From: Bugulina stolonifera
Taxonomy: Eukaryota > Bryozoa > Gymnolaemata > Cheilostomatida > Bugulidae
Direction: 5' to 3'
Length of the DNA stretch: 64,000 bases
Assembly: GCA_935421135.1 (NCBI GenBank)
Contig: OW285190.1
Span: 186,001-250,000, forward strand
The position numbers and the translations under genes are program-made. This document shows, one piece after another, positions 1 through 13,005 of this stretch. The notes under the pieces are model-generated. The model worked only from the letters and a program-made list of their open reading frames with translations. It ran no database searches and was not told the DNA's origin. The number at the start of each line of letters is the position of its first letter. Position 1 is the first letter of the stretch.

Positions 1-1969
1 CTATGCATTCCATGTAATCTATGCGTTCTATGCATAGAATACCTAGATTGCATTCTATGCATTCTATGCATCGAATACATATAATACATATATTGCATTT
101 CATGCATAGAATACATAGAATACATAGATTGCACTATATGCACTCTTTGCACTCTATGCATTCCATGTAATCTATGCATTCGGTGCATAGAATACATTTC
201 ATGCATAGAATGCATAGAATACATTGATCACATAGAATGCATTCTATGCACTCTATGCATTCCATGTAATCTATGCGTTCTATGCATAGAATAGATAGAT
301 TGCATTCTATGCATTCTATGCATAGAACACATAGAAGACATCGAAGACATAGAATGCATTCTGTGCAATCTATGCACTCTATGCATAGAATACATAGATT
401 GCATTCTATGCATTCTATGCATCGAACACATATAATACATATATTGCATTCTATGCATAGAATATCTTGATCACATAGAATGCATTCCATGCACTTGATG
501 CATTCCATGTAATCTATGCGTTCTATGCATAGAATACCTAGATTGCATTCTATGCATTCTATGCATAGAATACATTGAATACATAGAAGACATAGAAGAC
601 ATAGAATGCATAGAATGCATTCCATGTAACCTATGCACTCTATGCATTCCATGTAATCCATGCATTTTATGTATTATATGTATTCTATGCATTCTATGCA
701 TTCGATGCATAGAATACATTTTATGCATAGAATACATTGATCAAATAGAATGCATTCTATACACTCTATACATTCCATGTAATCTATGCATTCTATGCAT
801 AGAATACATAGGTTGCATTCTATGCATTCTATGCATAGAATACATTGAATACATAGTAGACATAGAAGACATAGAATGCATAGAATGCATTCCATGCAAC
901 CTATGCACTCTATGCATAGAATACATAGATTGCATTCTATGCATTCGGTGCATAGAATACATTTTATGCATAGAATGCATAGAATACATTGATCACATAG
1001 AATGCATTCTATGCACTCTATGCATTCCATGTAATCTATGCGTTCTATGCATAGAATACATAGATTGCATTCTATGCATTCTATGCATAGAATACATAGA
1101 AGGCATCGGAGACATAGAAGACATAGAATGCACTCTGTGCAATCTATGCACTCTATGCATAGAATACATATATTGCATTCTATGCATTTGATGCATAGAA
1201 TACATAGAATACATTGAATACATAGAAGGCATTGTATGTAATCAATGTATTTTATGCATTCTATGCATAGAATACATAGATTTCATTCTATGCAGAGAAT
1301 ACATTGATCACATAGAATGCATTCTATGCACTCTATGCATTCCATGTAATCTATGCGTTTTATGCATAGAATACCTAGATTGCATTCTATTCATTCTATG
1401 CATCGAATACATATAATACATATATTGCATTTCATGCATAGAATACATAGAATACATAGATTGCACTCTATGCACTCTTTGCACTCTATGCATTCCATGT
1501 AATCTATGCATTCGGTGCATAGAATACATTTCACGCATAGAATGCATAGAATACATTGATCACATAGAATGCATTCTATGCACTCTATGCATTCCATGTA
1601 ATCTATGCGTTCTATGCATAGAATACATAGATTGCATTCTATGCATTCTATGCATAGAACACATAGAAGACATCGAAGACATAGAATGCATTCTGTGCAA
1701 TCTATGCACTCTATGCATAGAATACATAGATTGCATTCTATGCATTCTATGCATCGAACACATATAATACATATATTGCATTCTATGCATAGAATATCTT
1801 GATCACATAGAATGCATTCTATGCACTTGATGCATTCCATGTAATCTATGCGTTATATGCATAGAATACATAGATTGCATTCTATGCATTCTTCGCATTC
1901 CATGCAATCTATGCATTCTATGCATAAAATACATAGATTGCATTCTATGCATTCTATGCATAGAATACA

Positions 1970-1974
1970 TATAA
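1970..1974 (+). repeat. TATAA truncated word (5-bp phase shifter), first of many
   Basis: TAGAATACA is followed by only five bases, TATAA, before the F words TTCTATGTC or TTCCATGTC. This shifts the 9-bp register by 5. The element recurs throughout, for example near 2,058, 3,912, 25,690, 26,280, 37,200, 38,310 and 53,893. It was seen only in this orientation; I did not find GAATTATA in the array. It may be a TATAATACA word that lost four bases. The TATAA string here is a repeat word, and nothing supports reading it as a promoter. Confidence 0.85.
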
Positions 1975-2940
1975 TTCTATGTCTTCTATGTATGCTATGC
2001 ATTCTGTGCATAGAATACATAGATTGCATTCTATGCATGCTATGCATAGAATACATATAATTCTATGTCTTCTATGTATTCTATGCATTCTATGCATAGA
2101 ATACATAGATTGCATTCTATGCATTCTATGCATAGAATACATTGAATACATAGAAGACATAGAAGACATAGAATGCATATAATGCATTCCATGTAATCTA
2201 TGCACTCTATGCATAGAATACATAGATTGCATTCTATGCATTCGGTGCATAGAATACATAGAATACATTAAATACATAGAAGGCATTGTATGTAATCAAT
2301 GTATTTTATGCATTCTATGCATAGAATACATAGATTGCATTCTATGCAGAGGATACATTGATCACATAGAATGCATTCTATGCACTCTATGCATTCCATG
2401 TAATCTATGCGTTCTATGCATAGAATACCTAGATTGCATTCTATGCATTATATGCATAGAATACATTGAAAACATAGAAGACATAGAAGACATAGAATGC
2501 ATAGAATGCATTCCATGTAACCTATGCACTCTATGCATTCCATGTAATCCATGCATTTTATGTATTCTATGTATTCTATGCATTCTATGCATTCGATGCA
2601 TAGAATACATTTTATGCATAGAATGCATAGAATACATTGATCAAATAGAATACATTCTATACACTCTATACATTCCATGTAATCTATGCATTCTATGCAT
2701 AGAATACATAGGTTGCATTCTATGCGTTCTATGCATAGAATACATTGAATACATAGAAGACATAGAAGACATAGAATGCATAGAATGCATTCCATGTAAC
2801 CTATGCACTCTATGCATAGAATACATAGATTGCATTCTATGCATTCGGTGCATAGAATGCATAGAATACATTGATCACATAGAATGCATTCTATGCACTC
2901 TATGCATTCTATGTAATCTATGCATTCTATGTATTCTATG

Positions 2941-3081
2941 CATTTGATGAATATAACACATTTTATGCATAGAATGCATAGGATACATTGATCACATAGA
3001 ATGCATTCTAGGCACTCTATGCATTCCATGTAATCTATGCATTCTATGTATCCTATGCATTTGATGAATATAACACATTTT
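2941..3081 (+). repeat. Paired GAATATAACACA words, 117 bp apart
   Basis: The words TTTGATGAA and TATAACACA occur as a pair with G of GAATATAAC at 2,949 and 3,066, 13 words apart. Equivalent pairs lie near 7.73/7.84, 11.29/11.41, 13.27/13.38, 13.95/14.07, 17.62/17.74, 21.29/21.41, 24.90/25.02, 29.16/29.28 and 33.42/33.53 kb. None is seen after 33.6 kb. The pair is a lineage marker absent from the zone 4 HOR. Confidence 0.8.
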
Positions 3082-3707
3082 ATGCATACAATGCATAGGA
3101 TACATTGATCACATAGAATGCATTCTATGCACTCTATGCATTCCATGGAATCTATGCATTCTATGCATAGAATATCTAGATTGCACTCTGTGCATTCTAT
3201 GCATAGAATACATAGAAGACATAGAATGCATAGTATGCATTCCGTGCAATCTATGCACTCTATGCATAGAATACATAGATTGCACTCTATGCACTCTATG
3301 CATTCCGTGTAATCTATGCATTCTATGTATTCTATGCATTCGATGCATAGAATACATTTTATGCATAGAATGCATAGAATACATTGATCACATAGAATGC
3401 ATTCTATGCACTCTATGCATTCCATGTAACCTATGCATTCTATGCATAGAATACATAGATTGCATTCTATGCATTCTATGCATAGAATACATAGAATACA
3501 CTGAATACATAGAAGGCATTGTATGTAATCAATGTATTTTATGCATTCTATGCATAGAATACATAGATTGCATTCTATGCAGAGAATACATTGATCACAT
3601 AGAATGCATTCTATGCCCTCTATGCATTCCATGTAATCTATGCGTTCTATGCATAGAATACATAGATTGCATTCTATGCATTCTATGCATCGAACACATA
3701 TAATACA

Positions 3708-3713
3708 TACAAG
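3708..3713 (+). repeat. TACAAG 6-bp phase insertion (four copies in the left third)
   Basis: Six extra bases lie between the words TATAATACA and TATATTGCA. Other copies are at 8,759-8,764, 14,988-14,993 and 18,655-18,660. Each sits 82 bp before a TTATATGCA landmark word. The same word pair elsewhere, for example near 23,720, lacks the insertion. It therefore marks one HOR lineage, confined to the first 19 kb. Confidence 0.85.
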
Positions 3714-4748
3714 TATATTGCATTCTATGCATAGAATATCTTGATCACATAGAATGCATTCTATGCACTTGATGCATTCCATGTAATCTATGCGTTATAT
3801 GCATAGAATACATAGATTGCATTCTATGCATTCTTCGCATTCCATGCAATCTATGCATTCTATGCATAAAATACATAGATTGCATTCTATGCATTCTATG
3901 CATAGAATACATATAATTCTATGTCTTCTATGTATGCTATGCATTCTATGCATAGAATACATAGATTGCATTCTATGCATGCTATGCATAGAATACATAT
4001 AATTCTATGTCTTCTATGTATTCTATGCATTCTATGCATAGAATACATAGAATACACTGAATACATAGAAGGCATTGTATGTAATCAATGTATTTCATGC
4101 ATTCTATGCATAGAATACATAGATTGCATTCTATGCAGAGAATACATTGATCACATAGAATGCATTCTATGCCCTCTATGCATTCCATGTAATCTATGCG
4201 TTCTATGCATAAAATACCTAGATTGCATTCTATGCATTCTATGCATCAAATACATATAATTCCATGTCTTCTATGTATTCTATGCATCCCATGCATAGAA
4301 TACATAGAATACATAGATTGCACTCTATGTACTCTATGCATTCCATGTAATCTATGCATTCGGTGCATAGAATACATTTTATGCATAGAATGCATAGAAT
4401 ACATTGATCACATAGAATGCATTCTATGCACTCTATGCATTCCATGTAATCTATGCGTTCTATGCATAGAATACATAGATTGCATTCTATGCATTCTATG
4501 CATAGAATACATAGAAGACATCGGAGACATAGAAGACATAGAATGCACTCTGTGCAATCTATGCACTCTATGCATAGAATACATATAGTGCATTCTATGC
4601 ATTTGATGCATAGAATACATAGAATACATTGAATACATAGAAGGCATTGTATGTAATCAATGTATTTTATGCATTCTATGCATAGAATACATAGATTTCA
4701 TTCTATGCAGAGAATACATTGATCACATAGAATGCATTCTATGCACTC

Positions 4749-7700
4749 TATGCATTCCATGTAATCCATGCGTTTTATGCATAGAATACCTAGATTGCAT
4801 TCTATGCATTCTATGCATCGAATACATATAATACATATATTGCATTTCATGCATAGAATACATAGAATACATAGATTGCACTCTATGCACTCTTTGCACT
4901 CTATGCATTCCATGTAATCTATGCATTCGGTGCATAGAATACATTTCATGCGTAGCATGCATAGAATACATTGATCACATAGAATGCATTCTATGCACTC
5001 TATGCATTCCATGTAATCTATGCGTTCTATGCATAGAATAGATAGATTGCATTCTATGCATTCTATGCATAGAACACATAGAAGACATCGAAGACATAGA
5101 ATGCATTCTGTGCAATCTATGCACTCTATGCATAGAATACATAGATTGCATTCTATGCAGAATACATAGATTGCATTCTATGCATTTTATGCATCGAACA
5201 CATATAATACATATATTGCATTCTATGCATAGAATATCTTGATCACATAGAATGCATTCCATGCACTTGATGCATTCCATGTAATCTATGCGTTCTATGC
5301 ATAGAATACCTAGATTGCATTCTATGCATTCTATGCATAGAATACATTGAATACATAGAAGACATAGAAGACATAGAATGCATAGAATGCATTCCATGTA
5401 ACCTATGCACTCTATGCATTCCATGTAATCCATGCATTTTATGTATTCTATGTATTCTATGCATTCTATGCATTCGATGCATAGAATACATTTTATGCAT
5501 AGAATGCATAGAATACATTGATCAAATAGAATGCATTCTATACACTCTATACATTCCATGTAATCTATGCATTCTATGCATAGAATACATAGGTTGCATT
5601 CTATGCATTCTATGCATAGAATACATTGAATACATAGAAGACATAGAAGACATAGAATGCATAGAATGCATTCCATGCAACCTATGCACTCTATGCATAG
5701 AATACATAGATTGCATTCTATGCATTCGGTGCATAGAATACATTTTATGCATAGAATGCATAGAATACATTGATCACATAGAATGCATTCTATGCACTCT
5801 ATGCATTCCATCTAATCTATGCGTTCTATGCATAGAATACATAGATTGCATTCTATGCATTCTATGCATAGAATACATAGAAGACATCGGAGACATAGAA
5901 GACATAGAATGCACTCTGTGCAATCTATGCACTCTATGCATAGAATACATATATTGCATTCTATGCATTTGATGCATAGAATACATAGAATACATTGAAT
6001 ACATAGAAGGCATTGTATGTAATCAATGTATTCTATGCATTCTATGCATAGAATACATAGATTTCATTCTATGCAGAGAATACATTGATCACATAGAATG
6101 CATTCTATGCACTCTATGCATTCCATGTAATCTATGCGTTTTATGCATAGAATACCTAGATTGCATTCTATGCATTCTATGCATCGAATACATATAATAC
6201 ATATATTGCATTTCATGCATAGAATACATAGAATACATAGATTGCACTCTATGCACTCTTTGCACTCTATGCATTCCATGTAATCTATGCATTCGGTGCA
6301 TAGAATACATTTCACGCATAGAATGCATAGAATACATTGATCACATAGAATGCATTCTATGCACTCTATGCATTCCATGTAATCTATGCGTTCTATGCAT
6401 AGAATACATAGATTGCATTCTATGCATTCTATGCATAGAACACATAGAAGACATCGAAGACATAGAATGCATTCTGTGCAATCTATGCACTCTATGCATA
6501 GAATACATAGATTGCATTATATGCATTCTATGCATCGAACACATATAATACATATATTGCATTCTATGCATAGAATATCTTGATCACATAGAATGCATCC
6601 TATGCACTTGATGCATTCCATGTAATCTATGCGTTATATGCATAGAATACATAGATTGCATTCTATGCATTCTTCGCATTCCATGCGATCTATGCATTCT
6701 ATGCATAAAATACATAGATTGCATTCTATGCATTCTATGCATAGAATACATATAATTCTATGTCTTCTACGTATGCTATGCATTCTATGCATAGAATACA
6801 TAGATTGCATTCTATGCATGCTATGCATAGAATACATATAATTCCATGTCTTCTATGTATTCTATGCATTCTATGCATAGAATACATAGATTGCATTCTA
6901 TGCATTCTATGCATAGAATACATTGAATACATAGAAGACATAGAAGACATAGAATGCATATAATGCATTCCATGTAATCTATGCACTCTATGCATAGAAT
7001 ACATAGATTGCATTCTATGCATTCGGTGCATAGAATACATAGAATACATTAAATACATAGAAGGCATTGTATGCAATCAATGTATTTTATGCATTCTATG
7101 CATAGAATACATAGATTGCATTCTATGCAGAGGATACATTGATCACATAGAATGCATTCTATGCACTCTATGCATTCCATGTAATCTATGCGTTCTATGC
7201 ATAGAATACCTAGATTGCATTCTATGCATTATATGCATAGAATACATTGAAAACATAGAAGACATAGAAGACATAGAATGCATAGAATGCATTCCATGTA
7301 ACCTATGCACTCTATGCATTCCATGTAATCCATGCATTTTATGTATTCTATGTATTCTATGCATTCTATGCATTCGATGCATAGAATACATTTTATGCAT
7401 AGAATGCATAGAATACATTGATCAAATAGAATACATTCTATACACTCTATACATTCCATGTAATCTATGCATTCTATGCATAGAATACATAGGTTGCATT
7501 CTATGCGTTCTATGCATAGAATACATTGAATACATAGAAGACATAGAAGACATAGAATGCATAGAATGCATTCCATGTAACCTATGCACTCTATGCATAG
7601 AATACATAGATTGCATTCGGTGCATAGAATGCATAGAATACATTGATCACATAGAATGCATTCTATGCACTCTATACATTCTATGTAATCTATGCATTCT

Positions 7701-9808
7701 ATGTATTCTATGCATTTGATGAATATAACACATTTTATGCATAGAATGCATAGGATACATTGATCACATAGAATGCATTCTAGGCACTCTATGCATTCCA
7801 TGTAATCTATGCATTCTATGTATCCTATGCATTTGATGAATATAACACATTTTATGCATAGAATGCATAGGATACATTGATCACATAGAATGCATTCTAT
7901 GCACTCTATGCATTCCATGGAATCTATGCATTCTATGCATAGAATATCTAGATTGCACTCTGTGCATTCTATGCATAGAATACATAGAAGACATAGAATG
8001 CATAGTATGCATTCCGTGCAATCTATGCACTCTATGCATAGAATACATAGATTGCACTCTATGCACTCTATGCATTCCGTGTAATCTATGCATTCTATGT
8101 ATTCTATGCATTCGATGCATAGAATACATTTTATGCATAGAATGCATAGAATACATTGATCACATAGAATGCATTCTATGCACTCTATGCATTCCATGTA
8201 ACCTATGCATTCTATGCATAGAATACATAGATTGCATTCTATGCATTCTATGCATAGAATACATAGAATACACTGAATACATAGAAGGCATTGTATGTAA
8301 TCAATGTATTTTATGCATTCTATGCATAGAATACATAGATTGCATTCTATGCAGAGAATACATTGATCACATAGAATGCATTCTATGCCCTCTATGCATT
8401 CCATGTAATCTATGCGTTCTATGCATAGAATACATTGATCACATAGAATGCATTCTATGCACTCTATGCATTCCATGTAATCTATGCATTCTATGCATAG
8501 AATACATAGATTGCATTCTATGCATTCTATGCATAGAATACATAGAATACACTGAATACATAGAAGGCATTGTATGTAATCAATGTATTTTATGCATTCT
8601 ATGCATAGAATACATAGATTGCATTCTATGCAGAGAATACATTGATCACATAGAATGCATTCTATGCCCTCTATGCATTCCATGTAATCTATGCGTTCTA
8701 TGCATAGAATACATAGATTGCATTCTATGCATTCTATGCATCGAACACATATAATACATACAAGTATATTGCATTCTATGCATAGAATATCTTGATCACA
8801 TAGAATGCATTCTATGCACTTGATGCATTCCATGTAATCTATGCGTTATATGCATAGAATACATATATTGCATTCTATGCATTCTTCGCATTCCATGCAA
8901 TCTATGCATTCTATGCATAAAATACATAGATTGCATTCTATGCATTCTATGCATAGAATACATATAATTCTATGTCTTCTATGTATGCTATGCATTCTAT
9001 GCATAGAATACATAGATTGCATTCTATGCATGCTATGCATAGAATACATATAATTCTATGTCTTCTATGTATTCTATGCATTCTATGCATAGAATACATA
9101 GAATACACTGAATACATAGAAGGCATTGTATGTAATCAATGTATTTTATGCATTCTATGCATAGAATACATAGATTGCATTCTATGCAGAGAATACATTG
9201 ATCACATAGAATGCATTCTATGCCCTCTATGCATTCCATGTAATCTATGCGTTCTATGCATAAAATACCTAGATTGCATTCTATGCATTCTATGCATCGA
9301 ATACATATAATTCCATGTCTTCTATGTCTTCTATGTATTCTATGCATCCCATGCATAGAATACATAGAATACATAGATTGCACTCTATGTACTCTATGCA
9401 TTCCATGTAATCTATGCATTCGGTGCATAGAATACATTTTATGCATAGAATGCATAGAATACATTGATCACATAGAATGCATTCTATGCACTCTATGCAT
9501 TCCATGTAATCTATGCGTTCTATGCATAGAATACATAGATTGCATTCTATGCATTCTATGCATAGAATACATAGAAGACATCGGAGACATAGAAGACATA
9601 GAATGCACTCTGTGCAATCTATGCACTCTATGCATAGAATACATATAGTGCATTCTATGCATTTGATGCATAGAATACATAGAATACATTGAATACATAG
9701 AAGGCATTGTATGTAATCAATGTATTTTATGCATTCTATGCATAGAATACATAGATTTCATTCTATGCAGAGAATACATTGATCACATAGAATGCATTCT
9801 ATGCACTC
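4749..9808. repeat. Zone 1 higher-order repeat, copy b (about 5.06 kb)
   Basis: This is the second tandem copy of the unit starting at the left edge. It is longer by the 279-bp tandem duplication at about 8,150-8,707 and a few one-word indels. Its own irregularity is a shortened stretch near 5,155-5,175, where GCAGAATACA joins two words out of the usual order. Boundaries are approximate, because a tandem HOR has no natural start; they were set from the offset at which the window's first bases recur. Confidence 0.8.
8150..8707. repeat. 279-bp (31-word) tandem duplication inside the HOR
   Basis: Two adjacent 279-bp units are visible: the junction word GAGAATACA and its surroundings at 8,341 recur at 8,620. 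The same doubled state occurs at 14,570 and 14,849, and at 18,237 and 18,516, always exactly 279 bp apart. The homologous position at about 3.4-3.7 kb is single. The two units differ at single bases, for example CCATGTAACC against CCATGTAATC. The duplication therefore arose once and was spread by HOR amplification. Confidence 0.85.
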
Positions 9809-9964
9809 TATGCATTCCATGTAATCTATGCGTTTTATGCATAGAATACCTAGATTGCATTCTATGCATTCTATGCATCGAATACATATAATACATATAT
9901 TGCATTTCATGCATAGAATACATAGAATACATAGATTGCACTCTATGCACTCTTTGCACTCTAT

Positions 9965-12900
9965 GCATTCCATGTAATCTATGCGTTCTATGCATAGAAT
10001 ACATAGATTGCATTCTATGCATTCTATGCATAGAACACATAGAAGACATCGAAGACATAGAATGCATTCTGTGCAATCTATGCACTCTATGCATAGAATA
10101 CATAGATTGCATTCTATGCATTCTATGCATCGAACACATATAATACATATATTGCATTCTATGCATAGAATATCTTGATCACATAGAATGCATTCTATGC
10201 ACTTGATGCATTCCATGTAATCTATGCGTTATATGCATAGAATACATAGATTGCATTCTATGCATTCTTCGCATTCCATGCAATCTATGCATTCTATGCA
10301 TAAAATACATAGATTGCATTCTATGCATTCTATGCATAGAATACATATAATTCTATGTCTTCTATGTATGCTATGTATTCAATGCATAGAATGCATAGAA
10401 TGCAATCTAGGTATTCTATGCATTGAATACATATAATTCTATGTCTTTTATGTATTCTATGCATTCTATGCATAGAATACATTGAATACATAGAAGACAT
10501 AGAAGACATAGAATGCATATAATGCATTCCATGTAATCTATGCACTCTATGCATAGAATACATAGATTGCATTCTATGCATTCGGTGCATAGAATACATA
10601 GAATACATTAAATACATAGAAGGCATTGTATGTAATCAATGTATTTTATGCATTCTATGCATAGAATACATAGATTGCATTCTATGCAGAGGATACATTG
10701 ATCACATAGAATGCATTCTATGCACTCTATGCATTCCATGTAATCTATGCGTTCTATGCATAGAATACCTAGATTGCATTCTATGCATTATATGCATAGA
10801 ATACATTGAAAACATAGAAGACATAGAAGACATAGAATGCATAGAATGCATTCCATGTAACCTATGCACTCTATGCATTCCATGTAATCCATGCATTTTA
10901 TGTATTCTATGTATTCTATGCATTCTATGCATTCGATGCATAGAATACATTTCATGCATAGAATGCATAGAATACATTGATCAAATAGAATACATTCTAT
11001 ACACTCTATACATTCCATGTAATCTATGCATTCTATGCATAGAATACATAGGTTGCATTCTATGCATTCTATGCATAGAATACATTAAATACATAGAAGA
11101 CATAGAAGACATAGAATGCATAGAATGCATTCCATGTAACCTATGCACTCTATGCATAGAATACATAGATTGCATTCTATGCATTCGGTGCATAGAATGC
11201 ATAGAATACATTGATCACATAGAATGCATTCTATGCACTCTATGCATTCTATGTAATCTATGCATTCTATGTATTTTATGCATTTTATGAATATAACACA
11301 TTTTATGCATAGAATGCATAGGATACATTGATCACATAGAATGCATTCTAGGCACTCTATGCATTCCATGTGATCTATGCATTCTATGTATCCTATGCAT
11401 TTGATGAATATAACACATTTTATGCATAGAATGCATAGGATACATTGATCACATAGAATGCATTCTATGCACTCTATGCATTCCATGGAATCTATGCATT
11501 CTATGCATAGAGTATCTAGATTGCACTCTATGCATTCTATGCATAGAATACATAGAAGACATAGAATGCATAGTATGCATTCCGTGCAATCTATGCACTC
11601 TATGCATAGAATACATAGATTGCACTCTATGCACTCTATGCATTCCGTGTAATCTATGCATTCTATGTATTCTATGCATTCGATGCATAGAATACATTTT
11701 ATGCATAGAATGCATAGAATACATTGATCACATAGAATGCATTCTATGCACTCTATGCATTCCATGTAACCTATGCATTCTATGCATAGAATACATAGAT
11801 TGCATTCTATGCATTCTATGCATAGAATACATAGAATACACTGAATACATAGAAGGCATTGTATGTAATCAATGTATTTTATGCATTCTATGCATAGAAT
11901 ACATAGATTGCATTCTATGCAGAGAATACATTGATCACATAGAATGCATTCTATGCCCTCTATGCATTCCATGTAATTTATGCGTTCTATGCATAGAATA
12001 CCTAGATTGCATTCTATGCATTCTATGCATCGAATACATATAATTCCATGTCTTCTATGTCTTCTATGTATTCTATGCATTCCATGCATAGAATACATAG
12101 AATACATAGATTGCACTCTATGCACTCTATGCATTCCATGTAATCTATGCATTCGGTGCATAGAATACATTTTATGCATAGAATGCACAGAATACATTGA
12201 TCACATAGAATGCATTCTATGCACTCTATGCATTCTATGTAACCTATGCATTCTATGCATAGAATACATAGATTGCATTCTATGCATTCTATGCATAGAA
12301 TACATTGAATACATAGAAGACATAGAAGACATAGAATGCATAGAATGCATTCCATGTGACCTATGCACTCTACGCATAGAATACATAGATTGCATTCTAT
12401 GCATTCGGTGCACAGAATACATAGAACACATTGACTACATAGAAGGCATTGTATGTAATCAATGTAGTTTATGCATTCTATGCATAGAATACCTAGATTG
12501 CATTCTATGCATTCTATGCATCGAATACATATAATTCCATGTCTTCTATGTCTTCTATGTATTCTATGCATTCCATGCATAGAATACATAGAATACATAG
12601 GTTGCACTCTATGCACTCTATGCATTCCATGTAATCTATGCATTCGGTGCATAGAATACATTTTATGCATAGAATGCATAGAATACATTGATCACATAGA
12701 ATGCATTCTATGCACTCCATGCATTCCATGTAATCTATGCGTTCTATGCATAGAATACCTAGATTGCATTCTATGCATTCTATGCATCAAATACATATAA
12801 TTCCATGTCTTCTATGTCTTCTATGTATTCTATGCATTCCATGCATAGAATACATAGAATACATAGATTGCACTCTATGCACTCTATGCATTCCATGTAA

Positions 12901-13005
12901 TCTATGCATTCGGTGCATAGAATACATTTTATGCATGGAATGCATAGAATACATTGATCACATAGAATGCATTCTATGCACTCCATGCATTCCATGTAAT
13001 CTATG
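9965..13005. repeat. Long-range duplicate segment, first copy (offset 9,995 bp)
   Basis: Landmarks at 9,981, 10,224, 11,085, 11,980, 12,023, 12,471 and 12,737 all recur exactly 9,995 bp downstream. About 3 kb are therefore colinear without net indel. Identity breaks at about 13,006, where this copy switches to another block (ATTACATAGGTTGC) while the partner continues differently. Just upstream this copy lacks 99 bp (11 words) present at about 19.87-19.97 kb. It also holds the inverted segment at 10,372-10,433. Confidence 0.85.
10372..10433. repeat. Inverted segment with perfect 21-bp arms
   Basis: The left arm (10,372-10,392) and right arm (10,413-10,433) are perfect reverse complements around a 20-bp centre. 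The centre contains GCAATCTAGG, the reverse complement of the usual CCTAGATTGC order. Paralogues of the same length at about 16,700-16,760 and 20,370-20,430 read in the normal order and have imperfect arms. It is a local inversion with no change in length. Confidence 0.8.

Larger units (their letters stand above)
1..4748. repeat. Zone 1 higher-order repeat, copy a (about 4.75 kb, left end cut by window)
   Basis: This block aligns word for word with the next block. The rare variant AATAGATAGATT near 290 recurs near 5,038 (offset 4,748). Downstream the offset steps to 4,772, 4,781 (for example 1,848 against 6,629), 5,051 and 5,060. It carries one TACAAG phase insertion (3,708-3,713) and one pair of TATAACACA words (about 2,950 and 3,067). 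It lacks the 279-bp internal duplication present in later copies at the equivalent place (about 3.4-3.7 kb), so it represents the simpler state of this unit. Confidence 0.85.

Noticed and set aside
1970..1983. TATAA strings as promoters
   Set aside because: They are truncated repeat words in a fixed satellite context, with no start-site or gene downstream.
12930..12950. GCATGGAATGC as another TCC/GGA loop inversion
   Set aside because: Paralogues read GCATAGAATGC here, so it is a single A-to-G change and not an inversion.
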